DNA of 64,000 nucleotides from Brooklawnia sp032229645 (GTDB taxonomy: Bacteria; Actinomycetota; Actinomycetes; Propionibacteriales; Propionibacteriaceae), in contig CAVRLB010000001.1 of NCBI GenBank assembly GCA_963722295.1, positions 496,001-560,000 on the forward strand. Reading direction: 5' to 3'. Made by a program: the position numbers and the translations under genes. Every line of letters starts with the position of its first letter. Position 1 is the stretch's first letter. This document shows positions 1 to 7,749 of the stretch, piece after piece. Under the pieces are notes generated by a model. It saw only the letters and a list, made by a program, of their open reading frames with translations, had not been told where the DNA came from and searched no databases.

Positions 1-416
1 CCGGCGCCACCGGCGGCGGCCAGATCGCGCGCGAACGCATCGACTCCATAGCGATCGACCAGGCTCCAATAGATCATCACCATCGGGGTGGCTCCGGCCT
101 GCGCGACGGCCTCTACGGCACTGAACAGGTCATGAGTGCGCACGCCGCGTTCCAGCGCCTTGGTCGTGGCGTGCTGGATGACCAGCCCGTCCATCATCGG
201 ATCCGAATAGGGCATGCCGATCTCGACCAGATCGACACCCTGACCGTCGGTTCCCTCCACCAGGGCGCGCATCGCTGCCAGCGAGCCTGGCACGTTCGGG
301 TAGCCAACCGGCAGGTAGCCGATGAGGGCGGCGCGTCCGGCATCGGTCGCCGCCTTCAGCACCTGGCCGGAGATGCCGAGGCGGGCATCGATAGCGTTCG
401 TTCCAGCTGCGTTCAC
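1..416 (-). CDS. trpA: Tryptophan synthase alpha subunit (partial, 3' end outside window)
   Basis: The alpha subunit cleaves indole-3-glycerol phosphate to indole and glyceraldehyde-3-phosphate and passes indole to TrpB. About 138 N-terminal residues are visible and the C-terminal half lies beyond base 1. Reading from a GTG at 416, the protein contains VEIGMPYSDPMMDG. This matches the family's E-L-G-x-P-F-S-D-P-x-x-D-G block, whose Glu and last Asp are the two catalytic acids. The GTG overlaps the trpB stop in a GTGA junction (413-416), which implies translational coupling. It is the last visible gene of the hisI-trpE-trpC-trpB-trpA operon. Confidence 0.95.
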   Translation of the reverse strand, partial: MNAAGTNAIDARLGISGQVLKAATDAGRAALIGYLPVGYPNVPGSLAAMRALVEGTDGQGVDLVEIGMPYSDPMMDGLVIQHATTKALERGVRTHDLFSAVEAVAQAGATPMVMIYWSLVDRYGVDAFARDLAAAGGA

Positions 417-1657
417 TTCAGCGCTCCCGTCGAGTGGTCGGCCTCGCCGCGGATTCCGAAGTACTTCATGGCGGTGTCCACGTCTTTGTCGCCGCGGCCC
501 GAGATATTGATCACGATCACCGGTTTGCTGCTCGGATCCGCCCCGGTCAACCGAAGCGCCAGCCGACGGGCACCCGCGACGGCATGCGCGGATTCGATGG
601 CCGGCATGATGCCTTCGGTGCGGCAGAGTAGCTGGAATGCGTCCATGGCTTCGGCATCGGTCACCGATTCGTAGTGCGCCCTGCCCGATTTGGCCAGCTG
701 TGCGTGCTGCGGACCGACGCCCGGGTAGTCGAGACCGGCCGAGATGGACTGCGACTCGATGGTCTGCCCGTCCTCGTCCTGCAGTACATAGGTGCGGGTG
801 CCGTGCAGCACGCCGACCGAACCGCCGCCGATGGATGCGGCGTGATGACCGGTCTGCACGCCCTCGCCGCCGGCCTCGAAGCCGAAGAGTCCGACCTCGG
901 GGTCGTCGATGAAGTCGGCGAACATGCCGATCGCGTTCGACCCGCCGCCGACGCAGGCGCAGACTGCATCGGGCAGCCGCCCGTAGCGCTCCAGCATGGT
1001 GGCTCGGGTCTCGGCCGAGATGATGCGCTGGAACTCGCGGACGATCTTCGGGAACGGATGCGGGCCCGACGCGGTACCGATGAGGTAATGGGTGGTGTCG
1101 ACGTTAGTCACCCAGTCGCGCATCGCCTCATTCATCGCATCCTTGAGGGTGCGGCTGCCCGCGGCGACCGAGACGACCTCGGCACCGAGCAGCTGCATGC
1201 GGGCCACGTTGAGGGCCTGCCGCTGCGTGTCGACCTCGCCCATGTAGACCCGGCACTCCATGCCGAAGAGCGCGGCGATGGTGGCGGTCGCGACGCCGTG
1301 CTGGCCGGCGCCGGTCTCGGCAATCACCCGCTGCTTGCCCATCCGGCGGGTGAGCAGGCCTTGCCCCAAGACGTTGTTGATCTTGTGCGAACCTGTGTGG
1401 TTGAGGTCCTCGCGCTTGAGCAACATCTGCGCCCCACCGCAGTACTCGCTGAGGCGTTTGGCCTCGGTGAGCGGGCTGGGGCGTCCGGCGTAGTTGATCT
1501 GCAGATCGCGCAACTCCTCGGCGAAGGCCGGATCGCGCTCAGCCTGCTCGAAGGCTGTCTCCAGCTCGTGCAGGGCCGACATCAGCGCCTCGGGGACGAA
1601 TCGTCCGCCGAACGCATCGAAGTGGCCCTGCAGGTCGGGGTAATCGGAAAGCTTCAT
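413..1657 (-). CDS. trpB: Tryptophan synthase beta subunit
   Basis: TrpB condenses indole with L-serine using pyridoxal phosphate, in an alpha2-beta2 complex with TrpA. The 414-residue protein has the normal family length. The PLP lysine is in HTGSHKINN (Lys about 92), and the phosphate-binding glycine loop GGGSNAIG lies near residue 238. The ATG start at 1657 follows the trpC stop by 15 nt, and the stop is fused to the trpA GTG start. Nothing unusual was seen. This is the canonical TrpB1 type. Confidence 0.98.
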   Translation of the reverse strand: MKLSDYPDLQGHFDAFGGRFVPEALMSALHELETAFEQAERDPAFAEELRDLQINYAGRPSPLTEAKRLSEYCGGAQMLLKREDLNHTGSHKINNVLGQGLLTRRMGKQRVIAETGAGQHGVATATIAALFGMECRVYMGEVDTQRQALNVARMQLLGAEVVSVAAGSRTLKDAMNEAMRDWVTNVDTTHYLIGTASGPHPFPKIVREFQRIISAETRATMLERYGRLPDAVCACVGGGSNAIGMFADFIDDPEVGLFGFEAGGEGVQTGHHAASIGGGSVGVLHGTRTYVLQDEDGQTIESQSISAGLDYPGVGPQHAQLAKSGRAHYESVTDAEAMDAFQLLCRTEGIMPAIESAHAVAGARRLALRLTGADPSSKPVIVINISGRGDKDVDTAMKYFGIRGEADHSTGALK

Positions 1658-1672
1658 GGTTTGTCCTGAAAG

Positions 1673-2461
1673 TCAGAGAGCTGCGGCCGCGATCATCGCT
1701 GCGATCGCCGCCCCGGGGTTAACGTCGGTCACCAATGCCTCGCCCACCAAGATGGCGTTAGCGCCGACCGCGCTGACGCGGGCTGCATGCGCCGGTGACG
1801 TGATTCCTGATTCGGCCACCTTGACCACCTCGTCGGGGAGGACACCACCGATGCGTTCGAACATCGATAAATCGACCTCGAGGGTCTTGAGATTGCGATT
1901 GTTGACGCCGATCAGTTCGGCGCCCAGGTCGACCGCGCGGCGGGCCTCATCGGGGGTGTGCACCTCAACCAAGGCGGTCATGCCGAGTTCGGTGGTCAGC
2001 CGAAAGAACTCACGCAGCCGCGAATCATCGAGCGCCGCCACGATCAGCAGGATCAGATCGGCGCCATGGGCCCGGGCCTCATAGATCTGATAGGGCTCGA
2101 CGGTGAAGTCCTTGCGCAAGATCGGCTGGTCGACACGCCATCGCACCAGGTCGAGATCGGTCAGCGATCCGCCGAAACGGCGCTCTTCGGTCAGCACCGA
2201 GATCGCCGCAGCACCGCCCCCGGCGTAGGCGAGGGCGAGTTCGGCAGGATCGGGGATATCGGCAAGCGCACCCTTTGACGGGCTCGAACGCTTCACCTCG
2301 CAGATCACCGAGAGTTGCGGACCGCGGAACTCCGGCATCGGATCGTGGACCGCGGGCGCGGTCTGGAGCTGTGCGATCACCTCATCGAGCGGCGTGCGGA
2401 GCTGGCGATCTGCCAGATCTTCCCGGACACCGGCGATGATCTGGTCGAGCACGGTGGTCAT
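1673..2461 (-). CDS. trpC: Indole-3-glycerol phosphate synthase
   Basis: This enzyme converts CdRP to indole-3-glycerol phosphate, the substrate of TrpA. At 262 residues it is a stand-alone TIM barrel; it is not fused to TrpF as in Escherichia coli. Visible motifs are CEVKRSSPSKG (catalytic Lys about 57, phosphate loop) and RKDF (Lys about 117). The C-terminal AESGI and GEALV segments fit the phosphate site. The ATG start lies in an ATGA overlap with the trpE stop (2458-2461). No trpF, trpD or trpG is present in the window, so those steps must be encoded elsewhere. Confidence 0.97.
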   Translation of the reverse strand: MTTVLDQIIAGVREDLADRQLRTPLDEVIAQLQTAPAVHDPMPEFRGPQLSVICEVKRSSPSKGALADIPDPAELALAYAGGGAAAISVLTEERRFGGSLTDLDLVRWRVDQPILRKDFTVEPYQIYEARAHGADLILLIVAALDDSRLREFFRLTTELGMTALVEVHTPDEARRAVDLGAELIGVNNRNLKTLEVDLSMFERIGGVLPDEVVKVAESGITSPAHAARVSAVGANAILVGEALVTDVNPGAAIAAMIAAAAL

Positions 2462-4017
2462 GCGTCCTCCTCTTCCCGTTCAACGACGCTACCCGCTGGC
2501 ACCGACAAGATCTCGTGACGGCCTGCCCGCGAGATCGCCCCGAGCACCGCGGCCGCCTTGTTCTGAGTCTCAAGGTCCTCGCTATCGGGTACCGAATCGG
2601 CCACGATCCCGGCGCCGGCCTGTACATAGGCGACACCGTCGCTGATCAGGGCGGTCCGAATGGCGATAGCCGCGTCCGAATCACCTGCGAAGTCGAAGTA
2701 GCCGACCACTCCCCCGTAGGGTCCACGGCGAGAGGTCTCCAACTCATCGATGATCTGCATCGCGCGCACCTTGGGCGCACCCGACAACGTGCCCGCCGGG
2801 AAGCATGACATCGTCACCTCGAGTGCGCCGGATCCAGGCTTGATGCGCCCGCAGACGCTGGCCTCCAGGTGCATGACGTGACTGTACCGGTGCACCTGCA
2901 TGAATTCGGTGACCTCCACAGAGCCCGGCTCGCAGACCCGGCCGAGATCGTTGCGGCCCAAGTCGACCAGCATGAGGTGCTCGGCGCGTTCCTTTTCGTC
3001 GGCCAGTAGCTCGCGTTCGAGGGCCAGGTCGGCCGCCGGGTCCGCACCACGGGGCCGGGTGCCGGCAATGGGACGAGTGGTCGCCAGCCCGGCCTTCACG
3101 GTCACCAAGGCTTCGGGACTGGAGCCGACAAGCGCGAATGCCTTACCATCGCGCTCGAGCTGCAGGAGATAGAGGTATGGGCTGGGGTTGGTCAGCCGCA
3201 GTTCACGGTAGATCGCCAGGGCGTCGGCGTCCGTGTCGAGTTCGAAGCGCTGGCTGGGCACCACCTGAAAGATGTCGCCGGCGAGAATGTGCTCCTTGGC
3301 GTCCGCGACCATCTGGACGAATTCTTCGTGGCTACGCTGGCGACGCGGCTGCGCGGGTGCGGCGGGACTGCGCGTGGCAACCATGCTGCGGCGTGGCTGG
3401 GCGAGCCGGGTGGCCATCTGCTGAACGCGCCGGACGGCGTCGCGCCAGGCCTGCTCGGCATGTTCGGTGGACGCGTCGAAGTTGATGGCATTGGCGATCA
3501 GCCAGATCTCGCCGGTGTGATGGTCGAGCACGGCAAGATCGGCGGCCAGCATCATCACCATCTCGGGCACGCCGATGTCGTCAGGATTGGAATCGGGGAT
3601 GCGTTCGCGCTCGCGGACCAGGTCGTAGCCGAGGTAGCCGACCATGCCCGAGGTGAACGGCGGCAACCCGGGATCGCGCGGGGTGTGCAGCAACCGCAGG
3701 GTCTCGTCCAGCACCTCGAGCGGACGGCCACCTTCAGGCAGCCCGGCGATCGGACGGTCCAGCTGCCAGCCGGAGCTGCCGCGATCGCCGATCAGCGTGG
3801 CGGCGTTGTGGACGCCGATGAACGACCAGCGCGACCAGGTGCCCTGCTCGGCCGATTCGAACAGGAAGGTGCCCGGACGATGACCGCACAGCTGCTGAAA
3901 CGCGGCCACCGGCGTGATGTCGTCGGCGAGCAGCCGAGCGTAGACGCTGATGACCCGGCGGTCGGCTGCGGCGAGGAACTCGTCGAGACTCGGATGGATC
4001 TGTGCCTCACCAATCAT
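2458..4017 (-). CDS. trpE: Anthranilate synthase component I
   Basis: TrpE makes anthranilate from chorismate with ammonia supplied by a TrpG glutaminase, which is not encoded here. The 519-residue protein has the N-terminal regulatory domain with FLFESAEQG near residue 50, equivalent to the LLES tryptophan-feedback motif. The C-terminal chorismate-binding domain includes FQVVPSQRFE, PIAGTRPRG, DLGRNDLGRV and GTLSGAPKVRAMQI. The start overlaps the hisI stop by ATGA at 4014-4017. Feedback inhibition by tryptophan is inferred from the conserved motif. No leader-peptide attenuator was recognised upstream of hisI. Confidence 0.97.
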   Translation of the reverse strand: MIGEAQIHPSLDEFLAAADRRVISVYARLLADDITPVAAFQQLCGHRPGTFLFESAEQGTWSRWSFIGVHNAATLIGDRGSSGWQLDRPIAGLPEGGRPLEVLDETLRLLHTPRDPGLPPFTSGMVGYLGYDLVRERERIPDSNPDDIGVPEMVMMLAADLAVLDHHTGEIWLIANAINFDASTEHAEQAWRDAVRRVQQMATRLAQPRRSMVATRSPAAPAQPRRQRSHEEFVQMVADAKEHILAGDIFQVVPSQRFELDTDADALAIYRELRLTNPSPYLYLLQLERDGKAFALVGSSPEALVTVKAGLATTRPIAGTRPRGADPAADLALERELLADEKERAEHLMLVDLGRNDLGRVCEPGSVEVTEFMQVHRYSHVMHLEASVCGRIKPGSGALEVTMSCFPAGTLSGAPKVRAMQIIDELETSRRGPYGGVVGYFDFAGDSDAAIAIRTALISDGVAYVQAGAGIVADSVPDSEDLETQNKAAAVLGAISRAGRHEILSVPAGSVVEREEEDA

Positions 4018-4427
4018 CGCGCGTCGTCCTCGGCGGTTGCGCCGGGCGTATCTCGACCGGGCTGTCGGTCATCGGCCAGCAGCACGCCGCCCGTATCGAA
4101 ACAGCTCTCCATGCCGGTGTGGCAGGCCCCTCCGGTCTGGTCCACGATCAGCAACAGAGTGTCGCCGTCGCAGTCGATCGACACCTCGCGCACCCGCTGA
4201 ACGTGCCCGCTGGTGGCACCCTTGCGCCACAGTTCCTGCCGGCTGCGCGACCAGTAGGTCGCCTGCCTGCTCGCCAGCGTCATTGCGAGGGAGTCGTCGT
4301 TCATCCAGGCCATCATCAGCACCCGCCCGCTGGTGGCGTCCTGCACGACGGCAGGCACCAGCCCATCGGAGTTACGGGTGAGCTTGGCGGCGATGTCGGG
4401 CGAAAGCGAAGGAATCGACTCGGACAT
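4014..4427 (-). CDS. hisI: Phosphoribosyl-AMP cyclohydrolase
   Basis: HisI opens the purine ring of phosphoribosyl-AMP in histidine biosynthesis and is a zinc/magnesium enzyme. The 137-residue reading begins at ATG 4427, which puts MSESIPSLSPD at the N-terminus. Motifs include MMAWMN, TYWSRSRQELW, DCDGDTLLL and GGACHTGMESCF, which supply the metal-binding cysteines and aspartates. It is the first gene of the block and is overlapped by trpE. A hisI-trpE linkage is also found in mycobacteria. An in-frame upstream ATG at 4568 would add 47 residues that do not look like HisI and would overlap the divergent padR promoter region. Confidence 0.95.
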   Translation of the reverse strand: MSESIPSLSPDIAAKLTRNSDGLVPAVVQDATSGRVLMMAWMNDDSLAMTLASRQATYWSRSRQELWRKGATSGHVQRVREVSIDCDGDTLLLIVDQTGGACHTGMESCFDTGGVLLADDRQPGRDTPGATAEDDAR

Positions 4428-4593
4428 ATGGCCTATTGTTCCGCATTCGTTGGCCGGCACCCAAAGATGCTCCCTGATGGACAGGTCAACCGGGCACCAC
4501 GCGCTTGAATGCTCCCCAGATGGCCTCCCAGCGCGCAGTCGGACCACAAAGAGGCATCTGGCGAGCACTGGAGCGCGTTGCAGCGTTCGAACA

Positions 4594-4632
4594 CCTAGGT
4601 CTGCTAGGGTTACTACACCTAGCAGACCTAGG
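4594..4632. promoter_or_regulatory. Perfect inverted-repeat operator upstream of padR
   Basis: Two 15-bp arms, CCTAGGTCTGCTAGG (4594-4608) and its exact reverse complement CCTAGCAGACCTAGG (4618-4632), are separated by 9 bp. The downstream arm ends 3 bp before the AGGAG ribosome-binding site of padR (4636-4640). PadR-family repressors commonly bind such dyads and autoregulate, so this is most simply the PadR operator. The assignment is inference from position and symmetry. Confidence 0.75.
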
Positions 4633-4644
4633 GATAGGAGCGCT

Positions 4645-5010
4645 ATGCATATCGATAAGGACCTCGTGGCCGCCTCCGCGACGCCGCTCGTCCTGGGAAT
4701 CCTGGCCAGCGGCGAATCCTACGGCTACGCGATTCTCAAGCGCGTCAATGAGTTGTCCGGTGGCCAGATGCAATGGACCGACGGCATGCTCTACCCCCTG
4801 CTGCATCGCCTGGAGCGACTCGGCTACGTCGATGCGTCGTGGGGCAGCTCCGATACCGGACGAAAGCGCAAGCACTACGCGATCACGCCGACCGGCCAAG
4901 CACTGCTTGCCGAGCGGCAACAGCAATGGAGCATCGTGTCGGACGCGTTGGCTCAGGTCTGGCGTAGCGTCGAAGGCCAGGCACGCCCGATCGGAGGGTG
5001 GGCATCATGA
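4645..5010 (+). CDS. PadR-family transcriptional regulator
   Basis: A 121-residue winged-helix protein. The segment ATPLVLGILASGESYGYAI, followed by MLYPLLHRLERLGYV and KRKHYAITPTG, is the PadR signature (helix-turn-helix plus beta-wing). The start at ATG 4645 is supported by AGGAG four bases upstream; longer in-frame extensions run through the operator and are rejected. It is co-transcribed and translationally coupled (ATGA at 5007-5010) with a membrane protein, a common arrangement for PadR-like sensors. It probably represses its own operon through the dyad at 4594-4632. The ligand is unknown. Confidence 0.92.
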   Translation: MHIDKDLVAASATPLVLGILASGESYGYAILKRVNELSGGQMQWTDGMLYPLLHRLERLGYVDASWGSSDTGRKRKHYAITPTGQALLAERQQQWSIVSDALAQVWRSVEGQARPIGGWAS

Positions 5011-6377
5011 GTGCGCAGCCACAACCCAATCCGCACGAGGAGTTGGAAGCTCAGATCGCGCAGTGGCGCCGCTATGTTCAGCGGCGCGAGGCGATCTCGG
5101 CCGCAGACGTGGACGAGATGGAAGACCATCTGCGCGAACGCATCGACGAACTCCGGTCCGTGGGCCTCGACGATGACGAATCGTTCTTGGTGTCCGTCAA
5201 GAGGATGGGCAGCCTGGACGAGCTCTCGCGCGAATTCGCTCGGGAACACTCCGACCGGTTGTGGAAGCAACTCGTGCTGGTTTCTCCCGAACCGGCGGGC
5301 CCCCGCCGAGCGTCTCGCGAGCTCGCCGTCATGCTGGGCCTCGCGGTCGCCGCCGGCCTGACGATCAAAGCAGGATTGCTGGCGCTCAGCGATCTGGCGT
5401 TCGTCATGAACGCTGCACTGCTCATCTTGCCGTTCGTGGCCGGCTATCTCGGCTGGAAACGTCGCCTGAGACTACCTACGGCTGCGGTCATCGCAGGCAT
5501 CTTCGTCGTCCTCGCCGTGGCGCTCAACGCATATCCCTTCGACGACAATGGCTCGACCATGCTGGTCGCCACGCTGCATGCGCCGGTGGTCGCCTGGGGC
5601 GCGGTGGGTCTCGGCTATGTCGGTGGACGCTGGCGGTCCCAGGAACGCCGGATGGACTTCGTCCGATTCACCGGCGAACTGGTGATCTACTACGTTCTGC
5701 TGGCCCTCGGCGGCGGAGTGCTACTGGCCTTGTTGGCGACGGTGCTCACGCTTGCCGATCTGCCATCGGGTTCGATCGACACCATGCTGGGTCGCTGGAT
5801 TCTTCCACTGGCCGCGCCTGGCGCGGTGCTCGTCGCCGCCTGGCTCGTGGAGGCCAAGCAGAACGTGGTCGAGAACATCGCCCCCGTGCTCACCAAGGTC
5901 TTCACGCCGCTGACCTTCCTCATGCTGGTCGGATGCCTGGTCGCGCTGATCCACGCCGGTGATCTCACCGAGGCCGACCGGACGCTGCTGATCGTCATGG
6001 ACGCCATCTTGGTGCTGGTGCTCGGTCTGCTGCTCTACGCCGTCTCGGCACGCGATCCGCTGGCTCCTCCGCAGTTCTTCGACGGTTTGCAGGTCGCGCT
6101 GTTGATTGCCGCAATCGGCGTGGACGCAGTCGGGATGGCCGCGATGACGAGCCGGATCGCCGAATTCGGCGCGAGCCCGAACAAGGTTGTGGCTCTCGGC
6201 CTCAACGTGCTCCTGCTGATTCAGCTGGTCTGGTCGGCCGTGCTCGGAGCTGGGTTCTGTCTCGGCAGACGCCCCTTCGCTCAGCTCTTCGGCTGGCAGA
6301 CCCGCTTCCTTCCGGCATACCTGATATGGGCGGGGTTCGTCGTGCTCGCCATTCCGCCCATTTTCGCCTTCAACTGA
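5007..6377 (+). CDS. Multi-spanning membrane protein with N-terminal permease-prefix (HAAS-like) domain
   Basis: The 456-residue protein has a soluble, charged helical head of about 95 residues (EELEAQIAQWRRYVQ, then MEDHLRERIDEL and MGSLDELSREFA). About 10-12 hydrophobic segments follow, from residue 105 to the end. The head resembles the 'permease prefix domain 1'/HAAS domains often encoded next to PadR regulators. The ATG at 5007 overlaps the padR stop and has GGAGGGTGG upstream; a GTG at 4998 is the less likely start. No transport or enzymatic motif is recognised. PadR coupling suggests a stress- or envelope-responsive membrane protein, but its role is unknown. Confidence 0.8.
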   Translation: MSAQPQPNPHEELEAQIAQWRRYVQRREAISAADVDEMEDHLRERIDELRSVGLDDDESFLVSVKRMGSLDELSREFAREHSDRLWKQLVLVSPEPAGPRRASRELAVMLGLAVAAGLTIKAGLLALSDLAFVMNAALLILPFVAGYLGWKRRLRLPTAAVIAGIFVVLAVALNAYPFDDNGSTMLVATLHAPVVAWGAVGLGYVGGRWRSQERRMDFVRFTGELVIYYVLLALGGGVLLALLATVLTLADLPSGSIDTMLGRWILPLAAPGAVLVAAWLVEAKQNVVENIAPVLTKVFTPLTFLMLVGCLVALIHAGDLTEADRTLLIVMDAILVLVLGLLLYAVSARDPLAPPQFFDGLQVALLIAAIGVDAVGMAAMTSRIAEFGASPNKVVALGLNVLLLIQLVWSAVLGAGFCLGRRPFAQLFGWQTRFLPAYLIWAGFVVLAIPPIFAFN

Positions 6378-6443
6378 CGTGCCGACTATCGAGCGGCGAA
6401 AGATCGTCCGGCGCTCGACCTGAATCTGCGCCCTCCCAAGGAT

Positions 6444-6842
6444 CTAGTCGGTGACGATCGGCAGACCGGTCACCTGCGCCGCCTTCTCGACGGAGCCGAG
6501 GTTGGTCACATTGACGATGCCTGCCTTCTCCATCAGCTTCATGGCCTGGCCGGCGCGGTTGCCCGAGCGGCAGTAGAGGTAGTACTCGGCGTCGGGATCC
6601 ATGCCCGGGATTGCCGCCTCGAACTGGCCCCCACTGAAGTCGAGAAGCCGGGCGCCCTCAAGATGCCCCTCGGCGAACTCGCTGGGAGTGCGAACGTCGA
6701 GCAGGATCGCGTCGCTATCGAGCGGTGCAGCTTCGGAGCCGGACTGCGAACCGGACGAGCATGCCGCCATACCGATGACGAGCGCGACGCCGGCCAACCA
6801 CAATGCGGCAGTACGGACGAACGAGGGCCTGCGACGATTCAT
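6444..6842 (-). CDS. Rhodanese-like domain lipoprotein
   Basis: The 132-residue protein has a signal peptide with twin basic residues and a lipobox ending GMAAC (Cys about 28), so it should be anchored on the outer face of the membrane. A single rhodanese domain follows (residues about 40-132). Its active-site loop CRSGNRAGQAM carries the catalytic cysteine that accepts sulfane sulfur as a persulfide. AAAGGAT precedes the ATG. It is the third gene after the small Cys protein and thioredoxin, under the twin palindromes at 7543-7587. The set suggests sulfane-sulfur or thiol handling; the specific substrate is unknown. Confidence 0.9.
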   Translation of the reverse strand: MNRRRPSFVRTAALWLAGVALVIGMAACSSGSQSGSEAAPLDSDAILLDVRTPSEFAEGHLEGARLLDFSGGQFEAAIPGMDPDAEYYLYCRSGNRAGQAMKLMEKAGIVNVTNLGSVEKAAQVTGLPIVTD

Positions 6843-6918
6843 GGCGATCCTTTCGGTGAACAGAAAACTAGCAAACGGTGGTCGAGATCCCGAGCATGTC
6901 CCGGCTGGGCGGTAGCCG

Positions 6919-7290
6919 TCAGCAGGATTGGGCGGCGGATCGCCGAGCGATTTCTTCTCGCACCTCGTCCATATCCAGGTCTTTCGCGCCTTGGATCAGC
7001 TGCTTGAGCTGGGCCGGACGCAGCAGGCCGGGCTGGGCGAAGAGCAGGATCCCGTCACGAAAGACCATCAGCGTGGGAATCGAGGTGATACCGAATTGCG
7101 CGGCGAGTTCTTGCTGGGCCTCGGTGTCGACCTTGCCGAAGACGATGTCGGTGTTCTGTTTGGAGGCGCGCTCGAAGATCGGCGCGAAAAGCCGGCACGG
7201 GCCGCACCAGGCGGCCCAGAAGTCGACGAGCACGACGCCTTCGGCGATGGTGCTCTCGAAGTTCTCCAAGGTGAGGTCGGTGGTGGCCAT
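6919..7290 (-). CDS. trxA: Thioredoxin
   Basis: The 123-residue thioredoxin carries the active site FWAAWCGPCR (WCGPC near residue 33) and the cis-proline segment SIPTLMVF. It reduces protein disulfides, and in this operon it may reduce persulfides formed by the rhodanese. A C-terminal extension of about 15 residues rich in charged residues follows the Trx fold. The start at ATG 7290 has GGAAGGA eight bases upstream; an earlier in-frame ATG at 7350 would overlap the upstream gene. It is the middle gene of the three-gene operon. Confidence 0.95.
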   Translation of the reverse strand: MATTDLTLENFESTIAEGVVLVDFWAAWCGPCRLFAPIFERASKQNTDIVFGKVDTEAQQELAAQFGITSIPTLMVFRDGILLFAQPGLLRPAQLKQLIQGAKDLDMDEVREEIARRSAAQSC

Positions 7291-7318
7291 GCGGATCGTC
7301 CTTCCGAGGTAGCGGGAT

Positions 7319-7504
7319 TCAGCGCCCGAACAGACGCGCGAAGAAGCCACCCTGTTGAGCCTTCGCGGCGTCGATCTCGGATTGGGTGTGCTTGCCGTTG
7401 CACCACTGCGATGCGGGCACTGTGGCCTTCACTGAGGCAATGTGCTGGCCGCAGCCGGCCCAGGTCGTCTTCTGGCAGGTGCGGCAGGTAACAGGTCGGC
7501 ACAT
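7319..7504 (-). CDS. Small cysteine-rich protein (CRPVTCRTCQKTTW type)
   Basis: The 61-residue protein begins MCRPVTCRTCQKTTWAGCG and has six cysteines in its first 45 residues, spaced C-x4-C-x2-C-x6-C and so probably metal-binding or redox-active. It ends in GGFFARLFGR. I recognise this as a recurring small actinobacterial protein of unknown function. It is the first gene of the operon with trxA and the rhodanese, directly downstream of the twin operators. Start ATG 7504 places the CxxC block at the N-terminus; the in-frame ATG at 7561 would begin inside the operator. Confidence 0.75.
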   Translation of the reverse strand: MCRPVTCRTCQKTTWAGCGQHIASVKATVPASQWCNGKHTQSEIDAAKAQQGGFFARLFGR

Positions 7505-7542
7505 CTCGTCGGTATCCCTTCGGTCGTTCAGTCGGATCAGAT

Positions 7543-7558
7543 ATACCCCTCGGGGTAT
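7543..7558. promoter_or_regulatory. Operator-like palindrome 1 (ATACCCC-TC-GGGGTAT)
   Basis: Seven-bp arms ATACCCC and GGGGTAT are separated by TC, 39 bp upstream of the small Cys protein start. The G/C-tract palindrome with flanking AT is the shape of operators bound by CsoR/CstR-family sensors; CstR responds to persulfides. A second copy is centred exactly 30 bp away. No csoR/cstR gene is in the window, so the binding protein is inferred. Confidence 0.6.
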
Positions 7559-7573
7559 CACTCTCCGCTAATA

Positions 7574-7587
7574 TACCCCCGGGGGTA
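7574..7587. promoter_or_regulatory. Operator-like palindrome 2 (TACCCCC-GGGGGTA)
   Basis: This is a perfect 14-bp palindrome centred at 7580.5, exactly 30 bp (about three helical turns) from palindrome 1. It faces the same operon (7504 to 6444, minus strand). The helical phasing suggests two regulator tetramers on one face of the DNA. CsoR/CstR assignment is inference from motif shape and from the sulfur-related genes. Confidence 0.55.
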
Positions 7588-7623
7588 CCTACAAAGTCAA
7601 GTCCGGCCAACCATAGGGCCGCA

Positions 7624-7721
7624 GGGCCCGTGACTGGCTACATGCGATCTGGGCCTGATTCCCCTGCTGAATCGATTTAGCGGTTCAGGCAACTCGCAAT
7701 CGCATGTAGTTAGTCACGCCC
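7624..7721. repeat. Long nested inverted repeat between gatB and the persulfide operon
   Basis: Nineteen-nt arms at 7630-7648 and 7699-7717 pair completely if two G-U pairs are allowed. A further G-C pair and, across a 2-nt bulge, GGG/CCC extend the stem outward. Inside, GCCTGA pairs with TCAGGC and GCTGAAT with ATTTAGC, giving a nested structure about 98 nt long. It lies 29 bp past the gatB stop (7750). It could be a terminator, a structured RNA or a small mobile palindromic element. Confidence 0.6.
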
Positions 7722-7749
7722 TCGCCATCTGAAAGAGCCACAAGTGGCC

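Noticed and set aside
4428..4593. Leader-peptide attenuator or T-box upstream of hisI-trpECBA
   Set aside because: No Trp- or His-rich leader frame and no T-box motif were found; the region holds only divergent promoter sequence.
6378..6443. Terminator hairpin CGAGCG/CGCTCG between the membrane protein and rhodanese genes
   Set aside because: Only a 6-bp stem with a large, unpaired loop and no T-tract; too weak to call.
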